Assembly (NCBI GenBank): GCA_963680875.1
Contig: OY804579.1
Coordinates: 36,441,804 to 36,505,803, forward strand
Source: Bathymodiolus brooksi
Lineage: Eukaryota > Mollusca > Bivalvia > Mytilida > Modiolidae
Length of the DNA: 64,000 nt
Reading direction: 5' to 3'
Made by a program: the position numbers and the translations under genes. Below the pieces are notes generated by a model. It was not told where the DNA came from. It did no database searches and saw nothing but the letters and a program-made list of their open reading frames with translations. Numbering within the stretch: position 1 is the first letter of the stretch; each line of letters begins with the position of its first letter. Below are positions 45,201-56,698 of the stretch, one piece after another.

Positions 45201-46805
45201 CACTAAAATGACAAAGAATCTACAATATCACTAAAATGACAAAGAATCTACAATATCACTAAAATGACAAAGAATCTACAATATCACCAAAATGACAAAG
45301 AATCTACAATATCACTAAAATGACAAATAATCTACAATATCACTAAAATGACAAAGAATCTACAATATCACTAAAATGACAAATAATCTACAATATCACT
45401 AAAATGACAAAGAATCTACAATATCACCAAAATGACAAAGAATCTACAATATCACCAAAATGACAAAGAATCTACAATATCACTAAAATGACAAAGAATC
45501 TACAATATCACTAAAATGACAAAGAATCTACAATATCACTAAAATGACAAAGAATCTACAATATCACTAAAATGACAAAGAATCTACAATATCATTAAAA
45601 TGACAAAGAATCTACAATATCACCAAAATGACAAAGAATCTACAATATCACCAAAATGACAAAGAATCTACAATATCACTAAAATGACAAAGAATCTACA
45701 ATATCACTAAAATGACAAAGAATCTACAATATCACTAAAATGACAAAGAATCTACAATATCACCAAAATGACAAAGAATCTACAATATCACCAAAATGAC
45801 AAAGAATCTACAATATCACCAAAATGACAAAGAATCTACAATATCACTAAAATGACAAAGAATCTACAATATCACCAAAATGACAAAGAATCTACAATAT
45901 CACTAAAATGACAAAGAATCTACAATATCACTAAAATGACAAAGAATCTACAATATCACCAAAATGACAAAGAATCTACAATATCACTAAAATGACAAAG
46001 AATCTACAATACCACCAAAATGACAAATAATCTACAATATCACCAAAATGACAAAGAATCTACAATATCACCAAAATGACAAAGAATCTACAATATCACC
46101 AAAATGACAAAGAATCTACAATATCACTAAAATGACAAAGAATCTACAATATCACTAAAATGACAAAGAATCTACAATATCACCAAAATGACAAAGAATC
46201 TACAATATCACTAAAATGACAAAGAATCTACAATATCACCAAAATGACAAAGAATCTACAATATCACCAAAATGACAAAGAATCTACAATATCACTAAAA
46301 TGACAAAGAATCTACAATATCACCAAAATGACAAAGAATCTACAATATCACCAAAATGACAAAGAATCTACAATATCACCAAAATGACAAAGAATCTACA
46401 ATATCACCAAAATGACAAAGAATCTACAATATCACCAAAATGACAAAGAATCTACAATATCACCAAAATGACAAAGAATCTACAATATCACCAAAATGAC
46501 AAAGAATCTACAATATCACCAAAATGACAAAGAATCTACAATATCACCAAAATGACAAAGAATCTACAATATCACCAAAATGACAAAGAATCTACAATAT
46601 CACCAAAATGACAAAGAATCTACAATATCACCAAAATGACAAAGAATCTACAATATCACCAAAATGACAAAGAATCTACAATATCACCAAAATGACAAAG
46701 AATCTACAATATCACCAAAATGACAAAGAATCTACAATATCACTAAAATGACAAAGAATCTACAATATCACCAAAATGACAAAGAATCTACAATATCACC
46801 AAAAT
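42245..46805. repeat. 28-bp minisatellite, 162 complete units plus a 25-bp partial
   Basis: Unit 'aaagaatctacaatatcacc' + 'aaaatgac'. From 42245 to 46780 is exactly 162 x 28 bp, with no indel detected; the 163rd unit is partial. Variation is almost confined to one position (cacC or cacT), with a few rare changes (for example near 42494, 42602, 43330, 44390, 44788, 45593, 46012). C/T patterns recur in blocks, for example around 42900-43240 and 43670-44000, suggesting higher-order duplication. The unit equals a piece of the surrounding LINE coding sequence. Confidence 0.97.
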
Positions 46806-47103
46806 AACCAACATTAAGCTCACTGAGGGTTTTCTTTATATTAAAATTGCAATTTTTAACACACTTATTACTTGTACTAATACAGTCAGCCCAAACAAAC
46901 ACTTTTCTATTCAGTCGATCAGAACTCATATTGTTTAAACTAGACCATAGATTAATTACAGCTTTCCACTGTTTGTGAAAAGTTGGTTTCCAGCCCATGT
47001 CACCTGCAACAGCATTGTTAGGTGTGCATCGTAACGACAATGATTTCTGAATCTCAAAACACCTGGTATAAAGTACTTTGTAACCTTCTTCTTTAATATA
47101 CAA
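46806..47103 (-). pseudogene. LINE ORF fragment upstream of the 28-bp array
   Basis: Minus strand from 47103: 'EGYKVLYTRCFEIQKSLSLR', 'VAGDMGWKPTFHKQWKAV', 'ISTSNKCVKNCNF', then 'VGYFGDIVDSL' which enters the array. It is the same LINE protein region that continues at 42244 downward; both lie in the same frame phase because 162 x 28 is divisible by three. Non-LTR retrotransposon C-terminal region, dead. Confidence 0.78.
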
Positions 47104-47359
47104 ATCGAGGAAATATTACAGGGTATGCGTGGTAGTATATTAAAATAGCCGGTGTCACTGATATTAGAACAGGAATAATTCAAGAATATCATGACAGGTA
47201 TCACAGGTAGAGCAAGAACTGCATTTCCTTCCGGTGCACCTGATTTCACCCCGGGTTTTTATTGGGGTTCGTGTTTGTTCGGTCTTTTGTATTCTGTGTA
47301 ATGTTTTGTAGATCGTTATTTGCCCTTTTATCTGATTTTTTGGATTTACAAAATACATA
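47104..47359. other. Copy 2 flank and dispersed repeat debris
   Basis: Begins with the continuation of duplication copy 2 and then carries 'acctgatttcaccccgggtttt' and 'ttgtagatcgttatttgccc', phrases of mussel-type dispersed repeats. Confidence 0.4.
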
Positions 47360-47527
47360 TGTAATCAGTGCCTATCACCACTAACGTTGTGAGTTCGAAT
47401 ACCGCTCATGCTAGGTGTACTCGATGCAACATTATGTGATAAAGTTTGTCAGTGACTTGCGACAGGTCGTTGGGTTTCTCATGGTACTCCATTTCAGCTG
47501 TCGGCTAGTGTTTCGCCTGATACCAGT
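47360..47527 (+). repeat. SINE family B, partial copy
   Basis: Contains 'aatcagtgcctatcaccact', a B-box-like 'gtgagttcgaatacc', 'aacattatgtgataaagttt' and 'gtgacttgcgacaggtcg', colinear with the next copy but lacking the outer head. Confidence 0.7.
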
Positions 47528-47785
47528 CCAGGGGGCTGTCGCGGCCGTGATCGTATGGTAGTTGGAAATACAACTACCTATGCAATCAGTGGATATCACC
47601 ACTGGTGTTGTGGGTTCGAACGTCGATCATGGCGAGGTGTACAACATTATGTGATGAAGTTTGTGAGTGACTTGCGACAAGTCGGTGGTTTTCTCTGGAT
47701 CCTCTGGTTTTCTCCACCAATAAAACTAACCATCACGATATAGCTGAAATACTATTCAAAGTGGCGTTAAACACCATTCCCCCTT
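47528..47785 (+). repeat. SINE family B, nearly full copy
   Basis: tRNA-like head 'ggccgtgatcgtatggtagt', a paired arm (gtagttg...caactac), B box 'gggttcgaacg', body 'gtgacttgcgacaagtcggt' and tail 'agtggcgttaaacaccattc'. The tail motif is the same as in family A, a sign of a shared 3' domain recognised by a partner LINE. A Ser/Leu-like long arm suggests the tRNA source, but this is inference. Confidence 0.75.
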
Positions 47786-47880
47786 TACTGTTTGGTCATT
47801 ATTAGATTGTCTGTCCTTCTTCAATTTACGGCCTCTGATTACCCTTTTGGTATCGTCAAACTTTTCTTAACATTTAGCTC
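47786..47880 (+). repeat. Dispersed repeat family C fragment
   Basis: 'tttggtcattattagattgtctgtc', 'aatttacggcctctgattac' and 'ccttttggtatcgtcaa' match 25555-25620. Confidence 0.65.
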
Positions 47881-48417
47881 GTGTAACATTATTTTTGCTC
47901 CATTGTAACCCTTGGTATCGTTCGGGATATGAAATATTTCCGAAAATAATTTTACCTATAGTAGACAACTTGATATAAAACTTTCATTAATTATTTCTTA
48001 AATAATGTACTGTTATTAAAACCCATTGCTAGACGATGGTATAAGATATGGTCATTGAAACCAGGAAATGGCCGACGAGTGAGTATATCATCGACCTATC
48101 TAATTTTGTTCATTGCCGCTATAAATGTAACGATGAAGCAAAATGTTTGGGTTTACATAAAATATCAAATGTTCACCTTGAGTATCAGTAAAGTTTACTT
48201 TAAAGTGATTTAATTTTATTATTAGTTTTTGTATCATCAATAAAAAATATGACATGGAAGAAACCTGTAGAAGTGGCGAGATAATTATATAGTTCTATGG
48301 TTTATTTTATGGGTTAAATTTCTTTAATTACTAGGTATAATGTATTTTCTTTTTTTTATATTAAGTTTGCTTGTAAAGTGAAAACTCTAATTTATATAGG
48401 AAAAATTGTAGATTATG
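47881..48417. other. Non-coding, no recognised feature
   Basis: AT-rich with no notable structure. Confidence 0.4.
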
Positions 48418-49560
48418 TGATTGTATGCGACAATCAGTGCATTTAGGAAGATTATATATTAGGCCATTGTATACGACAATCAGTGCATTTAGGAAGATTA
48501 TATATTAGGCCATTGTATACGACAATCAGTGCATTCAGAAAGATTATATATTAGGCCATTGTATACGACAATCAGGGCATTTAGGAAGATTATATATTAG
48601 GCCATTGTATACGACAATCAGTGCATTTAGGAAGATTATATATTAGGCCATTGTATACGACAATCAGGGCATTTAAGAAGATTATATATTAGGCCATTGT
48701 ATACGACAAATCAGGGCATTTAGGAAGATTATATATTAGGACATTGTATACGACAATCAGTGCATTTAGGAAGATTATATATTAGGCCATTGTATACGAC
48801 AATCAGGGCATTTAGGAAGATTATATATTAAGCAATTGTATACGACAATCAGTGCATTTAGGAAGATTATATATTAGGCCATTGTATACGACAATCAGGG
48901 CATTTAGGAAGATTATATATTAAGCCATTGTATACGACAATCAGGGCATTTAGGAAGATTAAATATTAGGTCATTGTATACGACAATCCGGGCATTTAGG
49001 AAGATTATATATTAGGCCATTGTATACGACAATCAGGGCATTTAGGAAGATTATATATTAGGCCATTGTATACGACAATCAGGGCATTTAGGAAGATTAT
49101 ATATTAGGACATTGTATACGACAATCAGTGCATTTAGAAAGATTGGAGATTTGTGGTTTTATACGGCAATCAGTGTATTTAGGAAAAATTGAAGATTAGG
49201 GGATTCCATAAGGCAATCAGTGCATTTAGGGGAAAATGTAGATTAGGCGATTCCATACGGCAACCAGTGCATTTAGAAAAAATTGTAGATTAGGTGATTC
49301 CATACGGCAATCAGTGCATTTAGGAAAAAATGTAGATTGGGCTATTCCATACGGCAAGCAGTGCATTTAGGAAGATTGTAGATCGGTGGTTTTATGCGGC
49401 AATCAGTACATTTAGGAAGATTGTAGAGTAGGCGATTACATACGGCAATCAGTGCATTTACCTATTGGACGATTGTAGATTAGGCAATTTTATACGACAA
49501 TCAGTGCATTGATTATGATTGTAGATTAGGCGATTGTACACGGCAATCAGTGCATTTACT
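48418..49560. repeat. 46-bp tandem array, about 25 copies
   Basis: Unit 'gccattgtatacgacaatca' + 'gtgcatttaggaagattata' + 'tattag'. Well conserved up to about 49130 with g/t alternation ('cagTgcat'/'cagGgcat'); from 49131 on, copies are diverged (tacggcaatcagtgcattta) with variable length. The gradient suggests older copies at the right edge and newer in the middle. Confidence 0.93.
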
Positions 49561-50022
49561 GACTTTATTAATATAAAGATATACGTATAAACCTTTGTCT
49601 TATACGACTACTAGAATAAGGGATAAAACTAAATGCACCCACCTAAAAAGTGTATGTGTACTTTTCACATTCTAATGATTAATTCATGTTTCATAACTTA
49701 GTATATTTGTAACAACACAGTTGTTAGTGATAGCAATATTTACATTAATATAATCAGAAGTACGTCATTCTTATTAGCGATATATAAAGTATGATAATCT
49801 ATTTTTCAAATTACGTAAAACAAATATCGTTAATGTTTGGTTAGAAGCGATCGGTACTGTATCTGTGCAAAATATATATTCTGTATTGAACATTTTTCTT
49901 GACCATTATTTTTTTTATTACTTTTGTGATGTTGTATATCTGCTAAACCTTCACACAATGTATAATTGTAGACTTGATTTAGTCTTGGATATATCTACAT
50001 TATTACTTATTGGACATATAAC
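49561..50022. other. Non-coding, no recognised feature
   Basis: AT-rich spacer between the 46-bp array and the microsatellite. Confidence 0.4.
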
Positions 50023-51585
<1,563 letters not shown>

Positions 51586-51589
51586 GGTA

Positions 51590-51725
51590 AGAAGAGTTTG
51601 AAGATACCAAAGGGGTAATCGGAATCCGTAAATCGAAGAGAAAAAGACAACATAATGGCAAAAAAATATGATAAAAGGACAAACAACGATCTACAAAACA
51701 CTACACAGAAAACTAAAGATCGAGT
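51590..51725 (-). repeat. Dispersed repeat family C, inverted copy
   Basis: Reverse complement of the pattern at 25555-25640: 'gataccaaaggggtaatcgg', 'tccgtaaatcgaag' and 'gacaaacaacgatctac'. Confidence 0.65.
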
Positions 51726-52974
51726 AACATAGGTTATTGATACCATTTGTAAAATTTGGTGATTTTTACACTTACCCTTGTGTAATATTGCAAAAAGACA
51801 ATTTTCACCATAAAATATTAAAGATCTCCTACATAGACTATGATAAAAAGTAAACATTAATCTTATGCATTTATTGCTGAACCAATACACTACCCATTGT
51901 TCTTCTATTAATCTGGATATCCAGGATGTAAGGACGATATCTACATACGAACAAAACGTGTCACTAGTATATCAAAAATTACTTGTTGTTTAAACACATT
52001 GACCAGATAAACAAATGTCAATAGTTAAAAGCCTCTACATTACAAAGCTCGAAGGAAAATCTGTCATCTGAGTACCATTAATTGATAACCATTAAACAGT
52101 ATACATGTATATCATAGAATATTTTAACATTAAGACAATGTCACTTTAAGATGGTAGAAGCTGTAGAATAGTGATATCTAGTCATTTATATCTCATCTAC
52201 TGGTATTTAAAAAGGATTGTCGACATTTGATGTCTCCGAACGGTTCTCCTCTCGCCCTTTACAAAAGTAAATCCGTACATAATCAACATTTTATTGTATA
52301 TTTTGATAGTCTTTTGAAAAATAATAAGTTTATAGCTTCTATTTCCAGTGCTAAGCATTGATAACAGTTTCCAGACCTCGACCCATAGAGCTGCCAATCG
52401 GGTCATCGTGTGGTAGATAGGAGTGTCCTCTGAATAGAAGGGGTGTTATGATACGGAAACATGACTTTGAAAAAAACAATAATGGGTAACGTGTTTGGCG
52501 AGTTCCACGCTCCCTACGTGATAGCGACTCCTTTTGTATATTGTCGCATAGGAACCACTGCAGATGACTAAATGTTCGTCCGTACTCAGCTAACCAGTGG
52601 ATGTCAGAAGTCGTTCCCTGTCCCTATTGCCCCATTCCGCATTCGTTAATGCATAACAGTTTGTTGATATTGTTGAACTTACATGTATGGAATATTTGCC
52701 ATTGGCAGTAAAGCAACGACCAATCAACCCATCCATTTTCAGAGCAGATTTATATAAATATTACTACTAAAAATACACCACCAACGCATTTTCACGAGTA
52801 ACACAAGACGGAAAATGTGTTCGTTTATATTTTTAAAGAACACGTATTATATCTATTTGTGGTCTATTGTATCTACGAGTAACATTATATGGAATCATGT
52901 AGGTATCATTATGATTATCCTCTTTCCATGGAACCGTAGCTCGTATCGATCTCAAACAGAAGACAGAATCATAT
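51726..52974. other. Non-coding, no recognised feature
   Basis: Contains short dispersed-repeat debris around 52495-52740 and no supported gene. Confidence 0.4.
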
Positions 52975-53360
52975 GGTTGGTAATGATTTTGGCTTGGTTG
53001 CTTTGTCATGTTACAATATATTATCAGAAGAAAACAAGCGTGTTATTTTTAATGTTTTGTGATTGGGTACTATGTCATCTTACAATATGTTACCAGAAGA
53101 AAGAAACGTGTTATTGGTAATGTTTTAGGCTAGGTACTATTTCATGTTCCAATGTGGTATCAGAAGAATAGAGGCGTGTTCTTCTGTAATGCTTAGGCTT
53201 GGGCACTATCAAGCTGCAATTTGGCACCAGAAGAAAAGAAGAGTGTTATTTGTAATGTTTTAGGTCCTATATGCTACTAGACGAAACGAAGTGTATTATT
53301 TGTAATGTTTGGTTCTTTAGTACTGTGTCATGTTCCAATGTACTATCAGAAAAACAAATG
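52975..53360. repeat. Degenerate ~65-70-bp tandem repeat, about 6 copies
   Basis: Each unit has the order 'gtgttattggtaatgtttta', 'ggctaggtactatttcatgt', 'tccaatgtggtatcagaaga'. Units differ in many bases and lengths vary. Confidence 0.78.
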
Positions 53361-53363
53361 TTA

Positions 53364-53888
53364 CTATAATTGTAATGTGTTATGATTCCGTAGTTTGTGT
53401 TCTTCTTGACTATTATTTAAAGAGGCATTAGCTACGATGTTGACCAAAATAATTATATGTTTTGGAAATTGGTAAATAGTTTTAAAATGATGAAATAAAG
53501 GTAAATATTTCACATTAAGCAGCTTATCGTACCACTTTTCGCCTTTTGAGAACGAAAATTGCCATCGATTTATTATTTCCTTGCAAGCAAATAATTTGAC
53601 CTCGCTTTCTCCGTATGCAACTGACCTAACTAGTGACAGGTAAAAACGAATAATGTGTATTTTGTCGCTAATTAACTGCAAACTTGCATGGTTCTTTGTC
53701 CGTAATCTAAGGTCGACTAAAAGCAGATTCACAGAAAATAAGGAATAAGCGCATTGTTGTACTGATTTAATGACGATTCGGCAAACTCCGTAAACAATGC
53801 CGATAATTAATAAGATGGCGTCCATTTCTTGATCGATCTCAAAACACGAGCAGTTGCACCTTTTTTTCCCGATGCGCGTACATTTCAT
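53364..53888 (-). CDS. 174-codon ORF of unknown nature, doubtful
   Basis: Uninterrupted minus-strand frame from ATG 53888, long for such AT-rich DNA. It begins MKCTRIGKKRCNCSCFEI, has a hydrophobic stretch (AILLIIGIVYGVCRIVI) and no domain I recognise. The phrase 'atgatgaaataaaggtaaat' (about 53487-53506) recurs near 62195, so the ORF overlaps a dispersed repeat. Probably not a gene, but the length earns a check against transcripts. Confidence 0.2.
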   Translation of the reverse strand: MKCTRIGKKRCNCSCFEIDQEMDAILLIIGIVYGVCRIVIKSVQQCAYSLFSVNLLLVDLRLRTKNHASLQLISDKIHIIRFYLSLVRSVAYGESEVKLFACKEIINRWQFSFSKGEKWYDKLLNVKYLPLFHHFKTIYQFPKHIIILVNIVANASLNNSQEEHKLRNHNTLQL

Positions 53889-54483
53889 GACATTTATAAG
53901 TTACAGAAACACGCTTTATTAAGGCATCAATCATATCGGATAGTTTTTATGGGTAACAAAGACTTACGATTTTGGCAGCTAATTCCCCTTTAATTACTCA
54001 AAATTATTTGTATCTACTTAGTTCAAGCAATACTATTTCAACGATGTTTATTTTCTTTGTAGTTTAGGAAAAACTAGGTTAATGAAATTGCACTTAATTA
54101 TAAGACAAGAAACTTTAAGCATTGATGTGTTAATGTATTAAAGGTTTAATATTTCTATTAGGGCTTTATAATGTTACGGGGGTTAATGTGTTGGTTTTTT
54201 TTGTTCAATAATAGAACGCACCCACACACAGCAGGTAAACCTCAAACATTTTGTTTATGTAAGCAATCTATTCTAAAGTAAATTATCAATATTGATGAGT
54301 ATGATGTTATATACAAAACAAGAATATGTGTATACAATTATTTATTACTGGTATATTGCTTTATTGAAAAATACATATATTATTTCAGACAAATTACAAT
54401 TCAAAACGCATAGGATAATATTTTTTTCTATATTATCGGTTTTATTTGTTATGTTATGATATATAGTATTTTACATACTAATA
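53889..54483. other. Non-coding, no recognised feature
   Basis: AT-rich with no notable structure. Confidence 0.4.
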
Positions 54484-54672
54484 ATTGAAAAAGGACAATT
54501 GTAAGGGTGTGGATATCGAGATCAAATATATTTCTACAAAAATGTAGATATCGTGATCTAAGAGGATTAAATCTAATAATTGAAAAGGACAATTGTAAAG
54601 TTGTGGATTTCTACATCAAAATATATTTCTACAAAAAAATATTTATCGTGATTTGAGAGAATTAGATCTATA
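54484..54672. repeat. ~94-bp tandem duplication, two diverged copies
   Basis: 'aattgaaaaaggacaattgt' ... 'tatttctacaaaaa' ... 'atcgtgatctaagag' at 54484 recurs at 54578 with many substitutions. Confidence 0.75.
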
Positions 54673-55047
54673 TTTAGTTATGACTTTATTAAAGGAAGAT
54701 TTTATTGTAGTGGTTTAACATGGATTCAAGGCAATGGAATGACGATCAAAGGAATCGATGGTTTACTTCTGACTGATTGTTCATAAGTTGACATTGGCTG
54801 TGATAAGTTTCCCCGCTTACTGCTATGACAAGGTTTGGAGAGTTTTATTGGAAAATGTACATAATGAATTTCACTGAATCATAGTATTAATGTAATAATG
54901 AAAGTTTTATTATCATGTTTATCTTTAAACAATTAAGATGTTCATATTGTTCACCAGATGGCATAGTGATAAAATTAAACGACGACTTTGTAGATTTTGA
55001 CATTTAAATAAAAATATGTAAAGAAGACAAATTACACAAGCGGTGAA
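54673..55047. other. 5' flank of the GPCR exon
   Basis: AT-rich sequence upstream of the receptor ATG. No TATA or Inr motif is convincing; the true promoter or an upstream non-coding exon may lie anywhere here. Confidence 0.4.
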
Positions 55048-55477
55048 ATGAATCATTCTGCGATTCCGTTTAATTCTTTTAAACTAACTACGATGGGTGA
55101 ATTTGAAAACATGTCTAATTATTTTCTGGATTCTATTTCTGGGATGCATTCGATGGAAGAGACTACATCGTTTATTTTAGACCCTCGACAACACCCATAT
55201 CCTAAGCCGTTTAGGCAAGTACCAGTGTGGGAAGCTAGTATCAAAATTTGTGTTTATTCCTTAATGATACTTCTCTCTGTTATCGGAAACATACTCATAA
55301 TTTTAGTGGTTGCGAAAAACAAAAGGATGAGGACTACCACCAACTATTATATTGTCAATTTAGCAGCGTCTGACCTACTTGTCACTTTGTCTTGTACTTG
55401 GGTTAATCTTGTCAATGACTTATCTGAAGGATGGATATTGGGATCATTTTTCTGCAAAGTAAACAGTTTTGCGCAAG
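55048..55477 (+). CDS. First coding exon of a rhodopsin-family neuropeptide-type GPCR (partial)
   Basis: ATG 55048 opens 143 codons plus one base, ending at 'gcgcaag|gtaagt', a strong splice donor (55477/55478, phase 1). Residues 1-66 form an extracellular N terminus with N-glycosylation sequons (NHS, NMS). TM1 (about 68-92) has the class A 'GNILIILVV' with the conserved Asn; the first intracellular loop is 'NKRMRTTTNYYI'; TM2 has 'NLAASDLLV' with the conserved Asp; 'GWILGSFFCK' gives the first extracellular loop Trp and the Cys at the start of TM3. This block resembles orexin/allatotropin and related neuropeptide receptors, but subtype cannot be decided from TM1-TM2. Later exons are not recognisable before 64000, so the intron is at least 8.5 kb. 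An alternative start is Met at 55093. Confidence 0.88.
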
Positions 55478-55924
55478 GTAAGTCTTTTCTTCTGTAATGA
55501 GAATTAAATTTACACCAAGAATGACCCATATTAAAATTGACGAAATGAGGGTGAGGGGGAGGGGGTGATTAGAAAATCAAGACTGCATGCCTGAAATCAT
55601 TGGTATATTTACATCAACTTTGAATATTTATGTATTTATATTGTTTTAGGAGATAGATGGTTTCGTGACTCGTGACTGTTAGACAGCAAATACATTGTAT
55701 TTCACCGTCACCAGTGATATATCATCAGTTAGATATATTAATACGTGTTCGTAAATTACATGAGAAAGTGTGATTTCCTTTCCGATGTCAGTTGATTTCC
55801 TATCCATCAATCAATCAGTATATTAAGATGATTTATCGCAGTTAAATAGGTAGTGACAGGAAATCAGTGTAACCCCTTTTAAAAGTTCATAATCAAGATG
55901 ATTCCGGATGATAAACCATACATT
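55478..55924 (+). other. Start of the large first intron of the GPCR gene
   Basis: Begins with GTAAGT. Non-coding; the rest of the window is presumably intronic with repeats. Confidence 0.6.
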
Positions 55925-56045
55925 TTCAAATACCCCACTTAATCGTGGTTGTATGGTAGTTCGATTGAGATTGTTCGAGTTTGACCCCCTACCCATTGTG
56001 AGGTGCACTCGATACAACTTTATATGGTAACGTTTGTAAGTGATG
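55925..56045 (+). repeat. SINE family B, degenerate head
   Basis: 'aatcgtggttgtatggtagt', B-box-like 'gttcgagtttgacc' and 'gaggtgcactcgatacaac' follow the order seen at 47528-47650. Confidence 0.55.
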
Positions 56046-56485
56046 CTAGCGTTTTACTCCGGCCATTTTTGGTTTACCGTGCCAATGCAAACGGAGAGTT
56101 CATTGTTTTACGTAAAATAATCCGGATTTGTATGATAGTTGCATCATACGCTTAACAAACTAATCCGGATTCCTATTCTTGTATGTAAAACAATGAACTC
56201 CCGTTTAATCCTTCAATCATGCATTTGTTGTTAGTTACTAAGCAATATATTAATATATAAAAGGATATTGTGAATATACAAATGCATGTTTTATGAATCA
56301 AAGGACAAATTGAAAATTAAAGTCCAGATTTATAATGTAAATAAGATATCATATCCTGGAAGAAATGTTGTGTGCCTTTGTGTTTTTGTTTTCTTTTCAT
56401 TTTTCGTTCATTTTTATATTTGAAAAATCCAATAGTAAGATGAAAGAACAGTAATATCAATCATTTGATACCTTGACGATGGTGG
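56046..56485. other. Intronic, small inverted repeat
   Basis: 'cattgttttacgtaaaataatccgga' (about 56102) is partly answered by 'tccggattcctattcttgtatgtaaaacaatg' (about 56164-56195), forming an imperfect inverted repeat of about 95 bp. Otherwise nothing is recognised. Confidence 0.45.
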
Positions 56486-56698
56486 ACTGCATGGAAAGCA
56501 AATACTGCACATTAAAATCTATACATCACGTTATTACCTGTTTTTCCAAAATTATGAGGCCTGCATTGAAAGCAAATACTGCACATTAAAATCTATACAT
56601 CACGTTATTACCTGTTTTCCAAAATTATGGGGCCTGCATTGAAAGCAAATACTGCACTTTTAAAAAATCTAAATATCACGTAATTACCTGTTTTTATG
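56486..56698. repeat. ~76-bp tandem repeat, 3 copies
   Basis: Units contain 'ggaaagcaaatactgcacat' + 'taaaatctatacatcacgtt' + 'attacctgtttttccaaaat'; the third copy is more diverged. Confidence 0.88.

Noticed and set aside
42245..46805. CRISPR-like array of 28-bp repeats
   Set aside because: Units are contiguous with no spacers, the DNA is from an animal, and the unit derives from a LINE.
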